DNA of 37,076 nt from an uncultured Alsobacter sp. (GCF_945952055.1 NZ_CAMFHB010000054.1:1-37076); one strand, 5' to 3'. Shown: positions 24,714-34,325, numbered from the stretch's first letter. Translations and numbers: made by a program. The notes: generated from the sequence alone by a model not told the origin.

Positions 24714-26177
24714 TCACCGCAGCGCGACGAGGACGCTCTTGCTGCGCCGGCTGGCGCGAAAGGCCTCGCGGCCGAGGTCCTTGCCGATGCCGGAGCCCTT
24801 GAAGCCGCCGGTGGGCAGGATGTGGTCCCGCGACCTCCCGTAGCGGTTCACCCAGATCGTGCCGGCCTGGAGACGGCGGGTGAGACGCAGGGCCCGGGAG
24901 AGGTCGCGCGTGTAGAGACCCGCGGCGAGGCCGTAGCTCGGGTGGTCGGCGAGCACGACGGCTTCGTCCTCGTCCTCGAAGATCTGCACCGTCAGGACGG
25001 GGCCGAAGATCTCCTCGAGGATCGCGGGCGAGTCGCGCCCGACATCGGCGAGGACCGTGGGAGCGTAGAAGTATCCCGGCCCCTCCAGGGGCGCGCCTCC
25101 GGCCAGCACCGTCGCGCCGGCGTCGACGGCCCGCCGCACGATGGCGTCCACGCGACCGAGCTGGCGCTGCGAGACGATCGGCGAGTAGCGCGTGGCCGCG
25201 TCCCAGGTCGGGCCGGGCCGGATGCCGCTGATCCGTTCCAGGATCCCGTCGACCAGGGCCCCGGCGACCGAGGCCTGCACGACCAGCCTGGTGCCGGCGA
25301 CGCAGGCCTGCCCGGCATTGGCCAGGACGCTTCCGGCGATGCTGGACGCGGCGAGGTCGAGATCGGCGTCCGCGAACACCACCTGCGGGCTCTTGCCGCC
25401 CAGTTCAAGGGTCATCGGCTTCACGCCCGTGCGGGCCAGGTTGGCCATGATGGCGGAGCCGGCGGCCGTGGATCCGGTGAAGCTGACCTTGGCGACGTCG
25501 GGATGGGCGACGAGAGCGGCACCCGTTTCGGGGCCGTCGCCCAGCACGACGGCGATCACCCCGGCCGGGATTCCGGCCTGGACGGACAGCTCGGCCATGC
25601 GCAGGGTCGCGAACGGCGTCATCTCGGAGGGCTTGAGGACCACCGCGTTGCCGGCGGCCAGCGCCGGGGCGAGCTTCCACGCGGCCATGGAGAGCGGGAA
25701 GTTCCACGGCGTGATGGCGCCGACGACGCCGTAGGGCTCCGTGGCCACGAAGCCGAAGCTGTCGTCGGCGGTGGGCACCAGGTCGCCACCCTCCTTGTCG
25801 GCGAACTCGGCGAAGAAGCGGATCTGCTCCACGGTCACCGGCAGGTCACCCTCGAGCAGCGCCGAGATCGGCCGTGTCGAGGCCACCGCCTCCAGCCGCG
25901 CCAGCGGCTCCGCCTGCGCCTCGATCAGGTCGGCCCAGCGATGCAGCGCCTGCGTGCGCTCGCGCGGTCGCAGACCGCCCCATCCGCTCGCCGCCAGCGC
26001 GGCGCGCGCGGCCGACACCGCGCGGTCGACGACGTCGGCATCGGCGACCGGGCAGGCGGCGAAGGCCTCCCCGTCGGACGGGCGTCTCAGCTCCAAGGCG
26101 GCCGGCGCCCCGACCATGCGCCCACCGATGAAATGGGCCGCGGGAAAGGCGAGGCCCGCCGGGTCGAAGCTGGTCAT
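24714..26177 (-). CDS. Aldehyde dehydrogenase (PuuC/aminoaldehyde type)
   Basis: This 487-residue NAD(P)-dependent aldehyde dehydrogenase has [18 protein letters not shown] and the catalytic Cys292 in [10 protein letters not shown], all standard for active enzymes. It fits oxidation of an aminoaldehyde made by the transaminase or the PuuB-like oxidase. It lies 13 bp after the cupin gene and 41 bp before gabD. The broad family does not fix the substrate. Confidence 0.9.
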   Translation of the reverse strand: MTSFDPAGLAFPAAHFIGGRMVGAPAALELRRPSDGEAFAACPVADADVVDRAVSAARAALAASGWGGLRPRERTQALHRWADLIEAQAEPLARLEAVASTRPISALLEGDLPVTVEQIRFFAEFADKEGGDLVPTADDSFGFVATEPYGVVGAITPWNFPLSMAAWKLAPALAAGNAVVLKPSEMTPFATLRMAELSVQAGIPAGVIAVVLGDGPETGAALVAHPDVAKVSFTGSTAAGSAIMANLARTGVKPMTLELGGKSPQVVFADADLDLAASSIAGSVLANAGQACVAGTRLVVQASVAGALVDGILERISGIRPGPTWDAATRYSPIVSQRQLGRVDAIVRRAVDAGATVLAGGAPLEGPGYFYAPTVLADVGRDSPAILEEIFGPVLTVQIFEDEDEAVVLADHPSYGLAAGLYTRDLSRALRLTRRLQAGTIWVNRYGRSRDHILPTGGFKGSGIGKDLGREAFRASRRSKSVLVALR

Positions 26178-26190
26178 GGCGGCCCGGCCC

Positions 26191-26544
26191 TCAGCCGACG
26201 ACGACGTAGATCTTGCGCACCGTCTCGATCGTCTTCCACACGCCGCGGAAGCCGGGCTTCATCACGAAGCTGTCTCCCTTGCGGTAGGTCACCGGCTCGC
26301 CGCCGTCCTCGGTCAGCTGCAGGATGCCGTCGAGGATGTGGCAGAATTCGAAGGTCTCGCCCTTGATGGAGATCGTCTCGCCCGCCGTCGCCTCCCAGAC
26401 GCCGGTGCGCACGGTTCCGTCGCGCGAGCTGTCCTGGGCCCAGGTCCGGAAGGTCGGATCGCCCGCGACCAGTCGCTCGGGCAGGGCCTTGGAGATCTTG
26501 GGTTCGGCCGAGGGGTTGGTGTCGATCGTCGTCAGCAGGCTCAT
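26191..26544 (-). CDS. Small cupin-domain protein (DUF861/EutQ-like)
   Basis: This 117-residue single-cupin protein has the two strands motifs GETFEFCHILDG and KGDSFVMKPGFRGVW. Proteins of this class are found in many amine and amino acid catabolic operons and have no settled reaction. It lies between the hydroxyacid dehydrogenase (27 bp) and an aldehyde dehydrogenase (13 bp) in one operon. Confidence 0.85.
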   Translation of the reverse strand: MSLLTTIDTNPSAEPKISKALPERLVAGDPTFRTWAQDSSRDGTVRTGVWEATAGETISIKGETFEFCHILDGILQLTEDGGEPVTYRKGDSFVMKPGFRGVWKTIETVRKIYVVVG

Positions 26545-26571
26545 GGTGCTTCCTCGCGGGAAAGGGGTGTC

Positions 26572-27495
26572 TCAGTAGCCGCGGTCACGATCGACGAGCC
26601 CGATCATGGGGCGGCCCGTCTCGTGCCGGCGGATGTTGTCGAGCACGGCCGCCGCGGCGGTCTCGGGCTGGGTGATGCTGGCCACGTGGGGCGTGATCAT
26701 CACCCGCGGGTGGGACCACAGGGGATGTCCGGCCGGAAGCGGCTCGGGGTCGGTGACGTCGACGACGGCGGCGGAGATCTGGCCGTCGTCGAGGGCCGCC
26801 AGGAGCGCCTCCTGGTCGAGCTGGCCGCCCCGCCCGAGATGCGCGAGGGCCGCACCGCGCGGCAGGCGCGCGAAGAGGCCGGCATCGAGGAAGCCCCGCG
26901 TCTCGGGGGTCAGCGGCAGCATGCAGACGAGAATGTCGGTGCAGGCCAGGAGGGCCTCGAGCCCGGCCGGCCCGTGATGGCAGGCGACGCCCGGGAGGGT
27001 GCGCGGCGAGCGGCTCCAGCCCGCCAGCGGGAAACCGAACGGGGCGAGGCGCTCGAGGACGGCCTGGCCCAGCATCCCGAGCCCGAGCAGTCCGACGCGC
27101 CGCTGGCCGGCCTGGACCACCGGGCGGGCCCGCCACTCGCCGCGCTTCTGCTGGTCCACATAGCCGGGCCATTCGCGATGCAGGGCGAGCACCGCCAGCG
27201 TCGCGTACTCCTGCATCATGCGGACGATCCCGTCCTCGACCATGCGCACGACGGCGACGCCTGCCGGCACGCGATCCAGTTGCAACTGGTCGACGCCCGC
27301 GCCGATGGAGAACAGCACCTCGAGCCGGCGGTATCGGCCGAGGTCCTGCGGCAGCGTCCAGGTGATCAGGTAGCGCACGCTGTCGGGATCGATCTCGCCC
27401 GCATCCGTCGCGAAGGCGAGGTCGGGCCGGGTGCGGGCGAAGGCGTCCCGGAAGATCCGGCCCCGGTGCGCGTCGGAGAGGAAGAGGAAGGCCAA
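26572..27495 (-). CDS. D-2-hydroxyacid dehydrogenase, glyoxylate/hydroxypyruvate reductase-like
   Basis: This enzyme has the NAD(P)-binding GLGMLGQAV, the catalytic arginine in HLGRGG, the glutamate in DPEPLP and the histidine in [10 protein letters not shown], all as in GhrA-type enzymes. From the TTG at 27495 it is 307 residues, close to E. coli GhrA (312), and its N-terminus AFLFLSD aligns with the family start. There is no good ribosome-binding site there; the frame stays open to 27660, so the start is uncertain. It leads the operon with the cupin and two aldehyde dehydrogenases. It would reduce a 2-oxoacid made in the pathway. Confidence 0.85.
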   Translation of the reverse strand: MAFLFLSDAHRGRIFRDAFARTRPDLAFATDAGEIDPDSVRYLITWTLPQDLGRYRRLEVLFSIGAGVDQLQLDRVPAGVAVVRMVEDGIVRMMQEYATLAVLALHREWPGYVDQQKRGEWRARPVVQAGQRRVGLLGLGMLGQAVLERLAPFGFPLAGWSRSPRTLPGVACHHGPAGLEALLACTDILVCMLPLTPETRGFLDAGLFARLPRGAALAHLGRGGQLDQEALLAALDDGQISAAVVDVTDPEPLPAGHPLWSHPRVMITPHVASITQPETAAAAVLDNIRRHETGRPMIGLVDRDRGY

Positions 27496-27748
27496 GGCGG
27501 TGATCCGGCGTTCGGGAGCGCGAAGCCAGGGCGAGAGCCCCGGCCGGCGGCAGCTTGGCCCGCCCAAGGCGGCATATTGCGTCGAACCCTCGCTGCGGGA
27601 CGGCAGATCCCGCCGAAAAGCGCGGCTGCGGAAGCCGGCGGCGCTGCGTCCCTCCGCCATCCCGACGATTCAGTGGAAAGTGTGGGCAGGATGCCCTTCG
27701 TCGGCGCAAGATTCCGCGCGCCTTGCCGTATCAAGGAGGCGGGGCGCT
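27496..27748. promoter_or_regulatory. Divergent intergenic region, hydroxyacid dehydrogenase / GNAT
   Basis: This 253-bp region must carry promoters for two divergent units. A small inverted repeat (GGGCA-GGA-TGCCC, 27684-27696) is visible. I see no clear sigma-70 pair. Part of it may code if the dehydrogenase starts further upstream. AAGGAGG at 27733-27739 is the Shine-Dalgarno of the GNAT gene. Confidence 0.35.
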
Positions 27749-28657
27749 GTGACAAGGCTGGCACCAGTGACGCACGTTTTGGCCGAGCGGACGCTCGAAT
27801 CCTACCGGATGCGGATCGCCGACATCCGGGACGTGGCCATCGAGCAGCTGCATGCGCTGTCGATGGCCGTGCGCTGGCCGCACCGTGCCGACGACTGGGA
27901 GATGCTGCGGGAGTTCGGCCAGGGCGTCGCCGCCTGCGACGACATCGGGCGCGTGATGAGCACGGCCATGTGGTTCCGCCAGGGCGACGATTTCGCCACC
28001 GTGGGGATGCTCATCACCTCGCCGCGCCTGCAAACCCACGGCACCGGCCGCTGGCTGATGGAGCACGTGATCGCGCGGACCGCTCCGCGCCTTCTCGGCC
28101 TCAACGCCACCCGGGCCGCGCGGCCGCTCTACAGGTCGATGGGCTTTCGGGCCGAGGCCACGGTCTACCAGTGCCAGGGCGAGGCCAAGGGGGCGCCCGA
28201 CGTCGTCCCCGCGGGCGTCCTGCGCCGGCTCGGCCCCCACGATCTGGACGCGGTGACCGCGCTCGACCGGCAAGCCTTCGGCACGGATCGCGGCCGCCTC
28301 CTCGCCCTGCTCGAGCAGCACTCGGACGGGCTCGTCCTGGTCCGGCACGACGCCATCGTGGGCTTCTCGATGTGCCGGCCCTTCGGGCGTGGGCATGTCA
28401 TCGGCCCGATCGTCGCCGGCACGGACGACGACGCCATCGCGCTCTTCGCCCCGCACGTGGAGCGGCATCCCGGCCAGTTCCTGCGCGTCGACACGCGCCA
28501 CGAGGACGGGCCCTTCGCCCAGGCCGTCATCGGCGCAGGCGTGGGCTTCTTCGACACGGTCACGACCATGTCGCTGGGGCCGCGGCCCTGGCTGCGGCCG
28601 CCCTCCGCGCCGGACGGCCCGCGCACCTACGCGCTCGCCAGCCACGCCCTCAGCTGA
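27749..28657 (+). CDS. Two-domain GNAT acetyltransferase, paralogue of the 20082-20945 gene
   Basis: This 302-residue protein has an N-terminal GNAT domain and a C-terminal domain (GFSMCRPFGRGHVIGPIV). The GTG at 27749 has AAGGAGG 9 bp upstream, which beats GTG 27767. It shares WPHRxxDW and the TYALASxAL tail with the first GNAT. Its acetyl-CoA loop reads LQTHGTGRW where the paralogue has LRGRGIGRL, still of the QxxGxG type. It ends 8 bp inside the convergent FAD oxidoreductase gene. A small amine is the likely acceptor. Confidence 0.85.
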   Translation: MTRLAPVTHVLAERTLESYRMRIADIRDVAIEQLHALSMAVRWPHRADDWEMLREFGQGVAACDDIGRVMSTAMWFRQGDDFATVGMLITSPRLQTHGTGRWLMEHVIARTAPRLLGLNATRAARPLYRSMGFRAEATVYQCQGEAKGAPDVVPAGVLRRLGPHDLDAVTALDRQAFGTDRGRLLALLEQHSDGLVLVRHDAIVGFSMCRPFGRGHVIGPIVAGTDDDAIALFAPHVERHPGQFLRVDTRHEDGPFAQAVIGAGVGFFDTVTTMSLGPRPWLRPPSAPDGPRTYALASHALS

Positions 28658-29771
28658 CGGCGCCGGAGAAGCGCGCGATGCGGAAATCCTCGAGCGGGAT
28701 GTCCGTGTGGCCGCTGGCGATGAGATCGGCCATGGTCTCCCCCACGCCCGGCCCGAGCTGGAACCCGTGGCCGCAGAAACCGAAGGCATGGAAGAGGCCC
28801 GGCGTGATCGCCGACGGCCCCATCACGGGCAGCATATCGGCGAGGTAGCCCTCGCAGCCCGACCATGTCCGGATGACCGAGACGTCCGCCAGCGCCGGCA
28901 CCAGCCGCAGGATGGCGCGCAGCTGCCGCGGCAGCGCGGCGGGATCGGGACGCGCGTGGCCGGGATCCAGGTCCACGGCCACCCGGTCCGCCGCGCCGCC
29001 GAAGACCACGTTGCCGCGCTCGACCTGTCGCAGGTAGCCGTCGGCGCCCGCCCGGCGCGTCCAGATCCCCACGACGGGCAGGATGCGGTGGGGCAGCGGC
29101 TCGGTCACACCCATCTGCGGGCCGCGCGCGGCGATCGGGACGGGCTCGCCGAGATCGGCCGCGATGCGGCCGCCCCAGGCTCCCGCGGCGTTCAGGAGCA
29201 CCTCCGACCCGAAGACGCCCCGGGACGTCTCCACCGTGAAGCCCGTGCCCGTGTGGTGGATCGAGAGCACCGTGCAGTCCTCGACGATGCTGCAGCCCAG
29301 CCGCCTCGCGGCCTCGGCGAAGGCCGGGGCGATCACGCGTGGATTGCCGCATCCGTCGTGCGGGGAGAAGGACGCCCCGATCGCATCCGGGCCGATCCCG
29401 GGGAAACGCGCGCGCAGCTCGTTCGACCCGAGCTCCTCGAGCGCGAGGCCCCAGGGAAGCGCGGCCCGCGCGTAGGCGCGCATGTCCTGCAGCGCGTCAT
29501 CCTCGAAGGCGAGGCGGAGATGTCCCGTCACGCGAAACTCGACGTCGCGACCGAGCATCGCCTCGGCCTCGTTCCACAGGGCCAGGGATCGGTGCGCGAG
29601 CGGAAGCTGGGTCAGGTGACGGTTCGTACGCCGGACGTTCCCGAAGGAGGCGACCGTCGCGCCCGTCCCCACGCGATTGCGCTCGAGGAGCGTGACGCGC
29701 ACGCCGCGGCGGGCCAGGAAGAAGGCCGCCGCGGTTCCCATCAGCCCGCCGCCGACCACGATCGCGTCCAT
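28650..29771 (-). CDS. FAD-dependent oxidoreductase (DAO family), opine oxidase subunit B/HcnC-like
   Basis: This 373-residue protein has the FAD motif GGGLMG at residues 7-12 and the C-terminal GFCGHGFQLGPGVG segment. It is the third DAO homologue in the window. It diverges from the hyuA-hyuB-HcnA-like-HcnB-like operon. Opine oxidases and hydrogen cyanide synthase need exactly such a DAO subunit with the other two, and none is in that operon. So this gene is the likely partner, controlled from the shared promoter. Sarcosine oxidase-like function alone is the alternative. Confidence 0.85.
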   Translation of the reverse strand: MDAIVVGGGLMGTAAAFFLARRGVRVTLLERNRVGTGATVASFGNVRRTNRHLTQLPLAHRSLALWNEAEAMLGRDVEFRVTGHLRLAFEDDALQDMRAYARAALPWGLALEELGSNELRARFPGIGPDAIGASFSPHDGCGNPRVIAPAFAEAARRLGCSIVEDCTVLSIHHTGTGFTVETSRGVFGSEVLLNAAGAWGGRIAADLGEPVPIAARGPQMGVTEPLPHRILPVVGIWTRRAGADGYLRQVERGNVVFGGAADRVAVDLDPGHARPDPAALPRQLRAILRLVPALADVSVIRTWSGCEGYLADMLPVMGPSAITPGLFHAFGFCGHGFQLGPGVGETMADLIASGHTDIPLEDFRIARFSGAVS

Positions 29772-29862
29772 TCAAGCTCCCCGCTCCGCACCCCGTCGCA
29801 CCGGACACCCGGCACGGTGGCGCGATCGGACGGGGCGGTCAAAGTGGGAGTGCGCGGGCGTC

Positions 29863-29879
29863 CATAAGTCCGGCTTATG
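29863..29879. promoter_or_regulatory. Perfect inverted repeat, probable LysR-type binding site
   Basis: CATAAG-TCCGG-CTTATG is a perfect 6-bp inverted repeat with a 5-nt spacer and contains the LysR consensus T-N11-A (TAAGTCCGGCTTA). It is strikingly AT-rich in its arms for this region. It sits in the 184-bp divergent promoter between the DAO gene and hyuA, 77 bp before the hyuA start. The LysR gene facing the end of the hyu operon is the likely binder. No second copy is visible upstream of that LysR gene. Confidence 0.65.
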
Positions 29880-29955
29880 CGCTTGCCCCGCCTCGCTATT
29901 GGACCCCGCCGCCGGGCGCATGGCAGCCTTCGTCCGACACCAGGGGGACGATGCC

Positions 29956-32025
29956 ATGCCGATGTCCGAGAAGGGGAATGCCGCCGCCGACTGGAAGGTC
30001 GGCGTCGACATCGGCGGGACCTTCATCGACTTCTGCGCCCTGGAGACGCATTCGGGCCGGATGGCGTCGCTGAAGGTCCTCACGACCCCCGACGACCCTG
30101 GCGCCGAACTGATGACCGGGCTGTCCCTTCTGGCCGAGCGCGAGGGGCTCGATCCCATTGCCGTGTCCCGGTTCGTGCACGGCACGACGGTGGGCATGAA
30201 CACGGTCATCCAGCGCAAGGGCGCGTCCCTCGCGTTGTTCACCAATGCCGGCTTCGAGGACGTGATCGAGCTGGCGCGCCTGCGCATGCCGGAGACCTAC
30301 TCGCTGTTCTGCTCGCGGCCGGACCAGCTCGTGTCCCGCGACCGCGTCTTCGGCATCCCGGCGCGAATGCGGTCGGACGGCAGCGAGGCCGCGCCGCCCG
30401 ACCTGGCGAGCGTTGCGGATGCCGTCGCCGCCGCCAGGGCGAAGGGCGTCGCGGGCATCGTCGTATCCTTCCTCCATGCCTGGCGTGACGACGGGCACGA
30501 GCGCCGGGTCAAGGCCGAGGTGGCGCGGCTCGCCCCCGACCTGTTCGTCTTCACCTCGGCCGAGGTCTGGCCGGTGATCCGCGAATACGAGCGCACCACC
30601 ACCGCCATCCTGAACGGCTATGTCCACCCGCGCATCTCCGGATACCTGACGGCGCTCGAGGAGCGGCTGGCGGCCCGGGGCGTCCCCGCGACCCCCCTGC
30701 TCACCAAGTCGAACGGCGGCGTGATGAACGCCGCCGAGGGCAAGCGCTCCTGCGTGAAGATGCTGCTCTCCGGGGCGGCCTCGGGGGTGATCGGGGCGGC
30801 CTGGCTGGCGCGCCAGGCGGGCGAGGACCGGATCCTGACGCTCGACATCGGCGGCACGTCGGCCGACTTCGCGCTGATCGTCGACGGCCAGCCGCAGTTC
30901 GGCACCGGCGAGATGATCGGCGAGTTCCCGCTGCACATCCCTTCGGTCGCGGTGAGCTCCATCGGGATCGGCGGCGGCTCGATCGCCAGCGTCGACGAGC
31001 AGGCCATCCTGCGGGTCGGCCCCGAGTCCGCGGGGTCGACGCCCGGGCCCGCGTGCTACGGACGTGGCGGCGAGAGGGCGACGGTGACCGACGCCATGGT
31101 CGTGTGCGGTTGGCTGGGCCACAGCGCGATGGCCTATGGCCAGCTGCAGATGGACCCGGCGCAGGCCCGCGCCGCGGTGGGCCGGCTCGCCGCTCGGACC
31201 GGACGGAGCGTCGAGGCGACGGCCCAGGCGATCCTCGACGTCGCCATCTCGGAGCTCTTCGTCGAGGTCGAGAAGATGGCGTCGCGCGCGGGGGTGGACC
31301 TGCGCGACTTCGCGCTGATGCCGTTCGGCGGCGGCGGTCCGATGCTCGGGGCGCTGCTGGCGCGCGAACTGGGACTGCGCAGGATGCTCGCGCCGCGGCG
31401 TCCGGGCGTCGTCTCGGCCCTCGGCGGCCTCGTCGCCGACCTGCGGGGGGACTTCATCAGGACGCTCTTCCGGCCGTTGTCGCCGGCCGTCCTGCCGGAC
31501 CTGCGCGAGGCCGTGGCGCAGATGGCGGAGGAAGGACGCGCGTGGCTCGCCGAGCAGGGTCATCGCGGTCCCGTCGATCTGCTGCTGCATGCGGACATGC
31601 GCTATGCCGGCCAGAGCTACGAAATCGAGACCTCCCTCGACGCGGACTGGCTGGCGCGCGGCGACCTCGACGCCATCGCGGGGCGCTTCCACGCGACGCA
31701 TGCCAGGCTCTACGACTTCTTCGACGAGAAGGGGCACATCGAGATCGTCAACCTGCGGCTGTCGGCGCTCGGCGCCGGGCCGTCCCTCGCCTTCCCGCAG
31801 GCCGAGGAGATCGACGGCGAGGCCCTTGCCGAACGCAGCATCGCCGTTCACGTCGATGGCGCCCTCGCGCAGGTCGGCCTCTACCGCCGTGCCGACCTCG
31901 TGCCCGGCCAGCGCTTCGCGGGACCGGCCGTCGTGGCGCAGGAGGACACGACGCTGGCCATCCCGCCCGGCACGCAGGTGCGGGTCGACCGGCACCTCAA
32001 CCTGCAGCTGACCTTCCCGGAGTGA
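29956..32025 (+). CDS. hyuA: Hydantoinase/oxoprolinase family subunit A
   Basis: This 689-residue protein has the actin-like ATPase fold of the HyuA/5-oxoprolinase family, with VGVDIGGTFIDF near the N-terminus, HGTTVGMNTVIQRKG, TLDIGGTSADFALI and FGGGGPMLG. With HyuB it would use ATP to open a cyclic amide such as an N-alkylhydantoin or 5-oxoproline. ATG 29956 has AGGGGGA 7 bp upstream; an in-frame ATG at 29920 is less favoured. It starts the four-gene operon. The acetone/acetophenone carboxylase branch shares the fold, so the reaction is not certain. Confidence 0.9.
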   Translation: MPMSEKGNAAADWKVGVDIGGTFIDFCALETHSGRMASLKVLTTPDDPGAELMTGLSLLAEREGLDPIAVSRFVHGTTVGMNTVIQRKGASLALFTNAGFEDVIELARLRMPETYSLFCSRPDQLVSRDRVFGIPARMRSDGSEAAPPDLASVADAVAAARAKGVAGIVVSFLHAWRDDGHERRVKAEVARLAPDLFVFTSAEVWPVIREYERTTTAILNGYVHPRISGYLTALEERLAARGVPATPLLTKSNGGVMNAAEGKRSCVKMLLSGAASGVIGAAWLARQAGEDRILTLDIGGTSADFALIVDGQPQFGTGEMIGEFPLHIPSVAVSSIGIGGGSIASVDEQAILRVGPESAGSTPGPACYGRGGERATVTDAMVVCGWLGHSAMAYGQLQMDPAQARAAVGRLAARTGRSVEATAQAILDVAISELFVEVEKMASRAGVDLRDFALMPFGGGGPMLGALLARELGLRRMLAPRRPGVVSALGGLVADLRGDFIRTLFRPLSPAVLPDLREAVAQMAEEGRAWLAEQGHRGPVDLLLHADMRYAGQSYEIETSLDADWLARGDLDAIAGRFHATHARLYDFFDEKGHIEIVNLRLSALGAGPSLAFPQAEEIDGEALAERSIAVHVDGALAQVGLYRRADLVPGQRFAGPAVVAQEDTTLAIPPGTQVRVDRHLNLQLTFPE

Positions 32026-32030
32026 CGCCG

Positions 32031-34010
32031 ATGTTCGACCGCATGAACCTGAGGGTCCTCGCCAACCACGTCCGGGCCGCGGCCGAGAACATGGCCCACA
32101 CGCTGCAGCGCACGGCCCACTCCGCCTTCGTCAAGGAGACGGAGGACTTCACCGTCATGCTGATGAACCGCAAGGGCGAGACCTTCGGCGTGCCGATGGA
32201 GCTCGGCGCGACCTGGTTTCCGGGCCTGACCTATGGGCGGGCGCTGGCCATGGTCGACGACTACCGACCCGGCGACGTCGCCTTCACCAACGATCCCTAT
32301 GCCTGCTACGTGGCGACCCACGTGCCCGACACGCATCTGTGGAAGCCGGTGTTCCACGACGGCGAGATCGTGGCCTGGACGGGCGGGCACATCCACAACA
32401 CCGACATGGGCGGCGCCGTGCCGGCATCGCTGTCGCGGGCGCTGACGGAGATCCACCAGGAGGGCATCCGCTTCCCGCCCATGAAGCTCGTCAACGAAGG
32501 GGTCTTCGACGAGCAGATCCTGCGCATCATGGTCACCAACGTCCGCAAGCCCGACCTCAACATCGGCGACATCAAGGCCCTGGTGGGCGCGCTTGCGACC
32601 GGCGAGCGCAAGGTGCTGGCGATGATCGACAAGTTCGGCAAGCAGGCCTTTCTGGACGGGGTCGAGGCGCTGCTCGATCACGCCGAGGCCGAGGCGCGGG
32701 CCATGCTGCGCGACATGCCGGACGGCACCTGGACCTTCTCCGACTATGCCGACGAGGACTCGGTGGAGGCCAACCCGTGCCGCCTGCACGTCACGCTGAC
32801 GATCCGGGGCGACGAGGCGCTGCTCGACTTCACCGGCTCCGATCCCCAGCTCGCCTCCTCGCTCAACGTCCCGTCCGGCGGCGACCCGCGCCACACGATC
32901 CTCCTGGTGGGGATCTACTACGTCCTCTACACGCTGAACCCCAAGATCCTCCTGAACACCGGGCTGACACGGCCCTTCACCTGCATCGCGCCGGAAGGCA
33001 CCGTGCTCAATCCCGTGTTTCCCGCTGCCGTGGGCATGCGCTCGCTGACCTGCGCCCGCCTGCGCTCGGTGATCTTCGGGGCCTTCTCGCAGGCCATCCC
33101 CGACCGGCTCCCCGCCGCGCCCGCCGGCAACAACTGCATCGTCAACGTCATGACCACGGACGAGCGCACGCGCCGCACCGTCATCGCCGCGGTCAATCCG
33201 GTGGTCGGTGGCGGTGGCGGCATGCCCCACCGGGACGGCACCAACGGCTCGGGGGCCGACGCCGCCTACCTGAAGAACACGCCCATCGAGATCACCGAGA
33301 CCGAGACCCCGGTGGAATTCGTGCGCTACGGCCTGGCGCGCGACAGCGGTGGCGCCGGGCGGTGGCGCGGCGGGCTGGCGACCGACATGGCGTTCCGCGT
33401 GTTCGCGCCCGACAGCCGCATCACGGTGCGCAACCGCGACCGCAGCTTCTTCCGGCCCTGGGGCGTCCTGGGCGGGCGCGCCGCCGGTCTGTCCGACATG
33501 GCTGTGAACCCGGGCAGCGCGGAGGAGCGCCGCCTCGGCAACGTCGACACGGCGGTCCTGCAGCCCGGCGACGTCCTCTCCATCCGATCGGCCGGTGGCG
33601 GAGGCCGCGGCGACCCGCGCGAGCGTGAACCCTGGCGCGTGGTGCAGGACGTGGAGCGCGGCTACGTGTCCGTCGAGGCTGCCGAGCGGGACTATGGCGT
33701 CGTGGTGCGCGACGGCCGGCTCGACGAGGCCGCCACCCGCCTCCTGCGGGCGACGATGCCCGCGCATGGCGCTCATTTCCATTTTGGGCCGGAGCGCGAC
33801 GGCTACGAGGCCCGCTGGACGCCGGATGCCTATGAGCGGCTCACCGCGATCCTTGCGGGCCTGCCGATCCACTGGCGCTTCTTCGCCAAGACGGAGATCT
33901 TCCGCAGGATGAGCGGGCGTTCCGGGGCAGAGGGCGTGCAGCACGCCCTGGCGCAGGTGCAGGCGAGGTTCCCGAACATGCCGGCGCCGGCCACAGGGGG
34001 AGCGGGCTGA
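32031..34010 (+). CDS. hyuB: Hydantoinase/oxoprolinase family subunit B with C-terminal extension
   Basis: This 659-residue protein is the HyuB partner. FTNDPYACYVATHVPDTHL, GGHIHNTDMGG and the near-terminal GGGGRGDP (522-529) are family landmarks. After the usual tail (WRVVQDVERGYVSVEAAERDYGVV) about 75 extra residues follow, including HFHFGPERDGYE and IHWRFFAKTEIFRRM. It starts 5 bp after hyuA with GGAG upstream and ends directly against the next ATG. The function depends on HyuA; the substrate is unknown. Confidence 0.9.
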   Translation: MFDRMNLRVLANHVRAAAENMAHTLQRTAHSAFVKETEDFTVMLMNRKGETFGVPMELGATWFPGLTYGRALAMVDDYRPGDVAFTNDPYACYVATHVPDTHLWKPVFHDGEIVAWTGGHIHNTDMGGAVPASLSRALTEIHQEGIRFPPMKLVNEGVFDEQILRIMVTNVRKPDLNIGDIKALVGALATGERKVLAMIDKFGKQAFLDGVEALLDHAEAEARAMLRDMPDGTWTFSDYADEDSVEANPCRLHVTLTIRGDEALLDFTGSDPQLASSLNVPSGGDPRHTILLVGIYYVLYTLNPKILLNTGLTRPFTCIAPEGTVLNPVFPAAVGMRSLTCARLRSVIFGAFSQAIPDRLPAAPAGNNCIVNVMTTDERTRRTVIAAVNPVVGGGGGMPHRDGTNGSGADAAYLKNTPIEITETETPVEFVRYGLARDSGGAGRWRGGLATDMAFRVFAPDSRITVRNRDRSFFRPWGVLGGRAAGLSDMAVNPGSAEERRLGNVDTAVLQPGDVLSIRSAGGGGRGDPREREPWRVVQDVERGYVSVEAAERDYGVVVRDGRLDEAATRLLRATMPAHGAHFHFGPERDGYEARWTPDAYERLTAILAGLPIHWRFFAKTEIFRRMSGRSGAEGVQHALAQVQARFPNMPAPATGGAG

Positions 34011-34325
34011 ATGGACAACCCGGGCGAGAGCCGCGGCAGGGTCGTGCGCCTGGCCGGCCACGGCCGCGAGCCGCTGGCGTTCACGCTGGACGGCATCGCG
34101 CACGGCGCGCTCTCGGGCGACACCGTCCTGACGGCCGTGCTCGCCGTCGCGCCCGCGCTGCGCGGTGGCGACCCGCGCGAAGGGAACCGGGCCGGCTTCT
34201 GCCTCATGGGCGCCTGCCAGGATTGCTGGATGTGGCAGGAGCAGGGGCCGCGCCTGCGCGCCTGCTCGACGCCGATCGCGGCCGGCATGCGGCTCCTGAC
34301 GCGCCCGCCCGGAGACTGGCCGTGA
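34011..34325 (+). CDS. Small [2Fe-2S] subunit, HcnA/opine-oxidase gamma-like
   Basis: This 104-residue ferredoxin-like protein has Cys64, Cys69, Cys72 and Cys85 in the order Cx4Cx2Cx12C, the pattern for a plant-type [2Fe-2S] cluster in HcnA- and sarcosine-oxidase-alpha-like domains. It is the small electron-transfer subunit of a multi-subunit amine or opine dehydrogenase. Its ATG follows the hyuB stop with no gap, and its stop overlaps the next GTG start. Confidence 0.9.
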   Translation: MDNPGESRGRVVRLAGHGREPLAFTLDGIAHGALSGDTVLTAVLAVAPALRGGDPREGNRAGFCLMGACQDCWMWQEQGPRLRACSTPIAAGMRLLTRPPGDWP

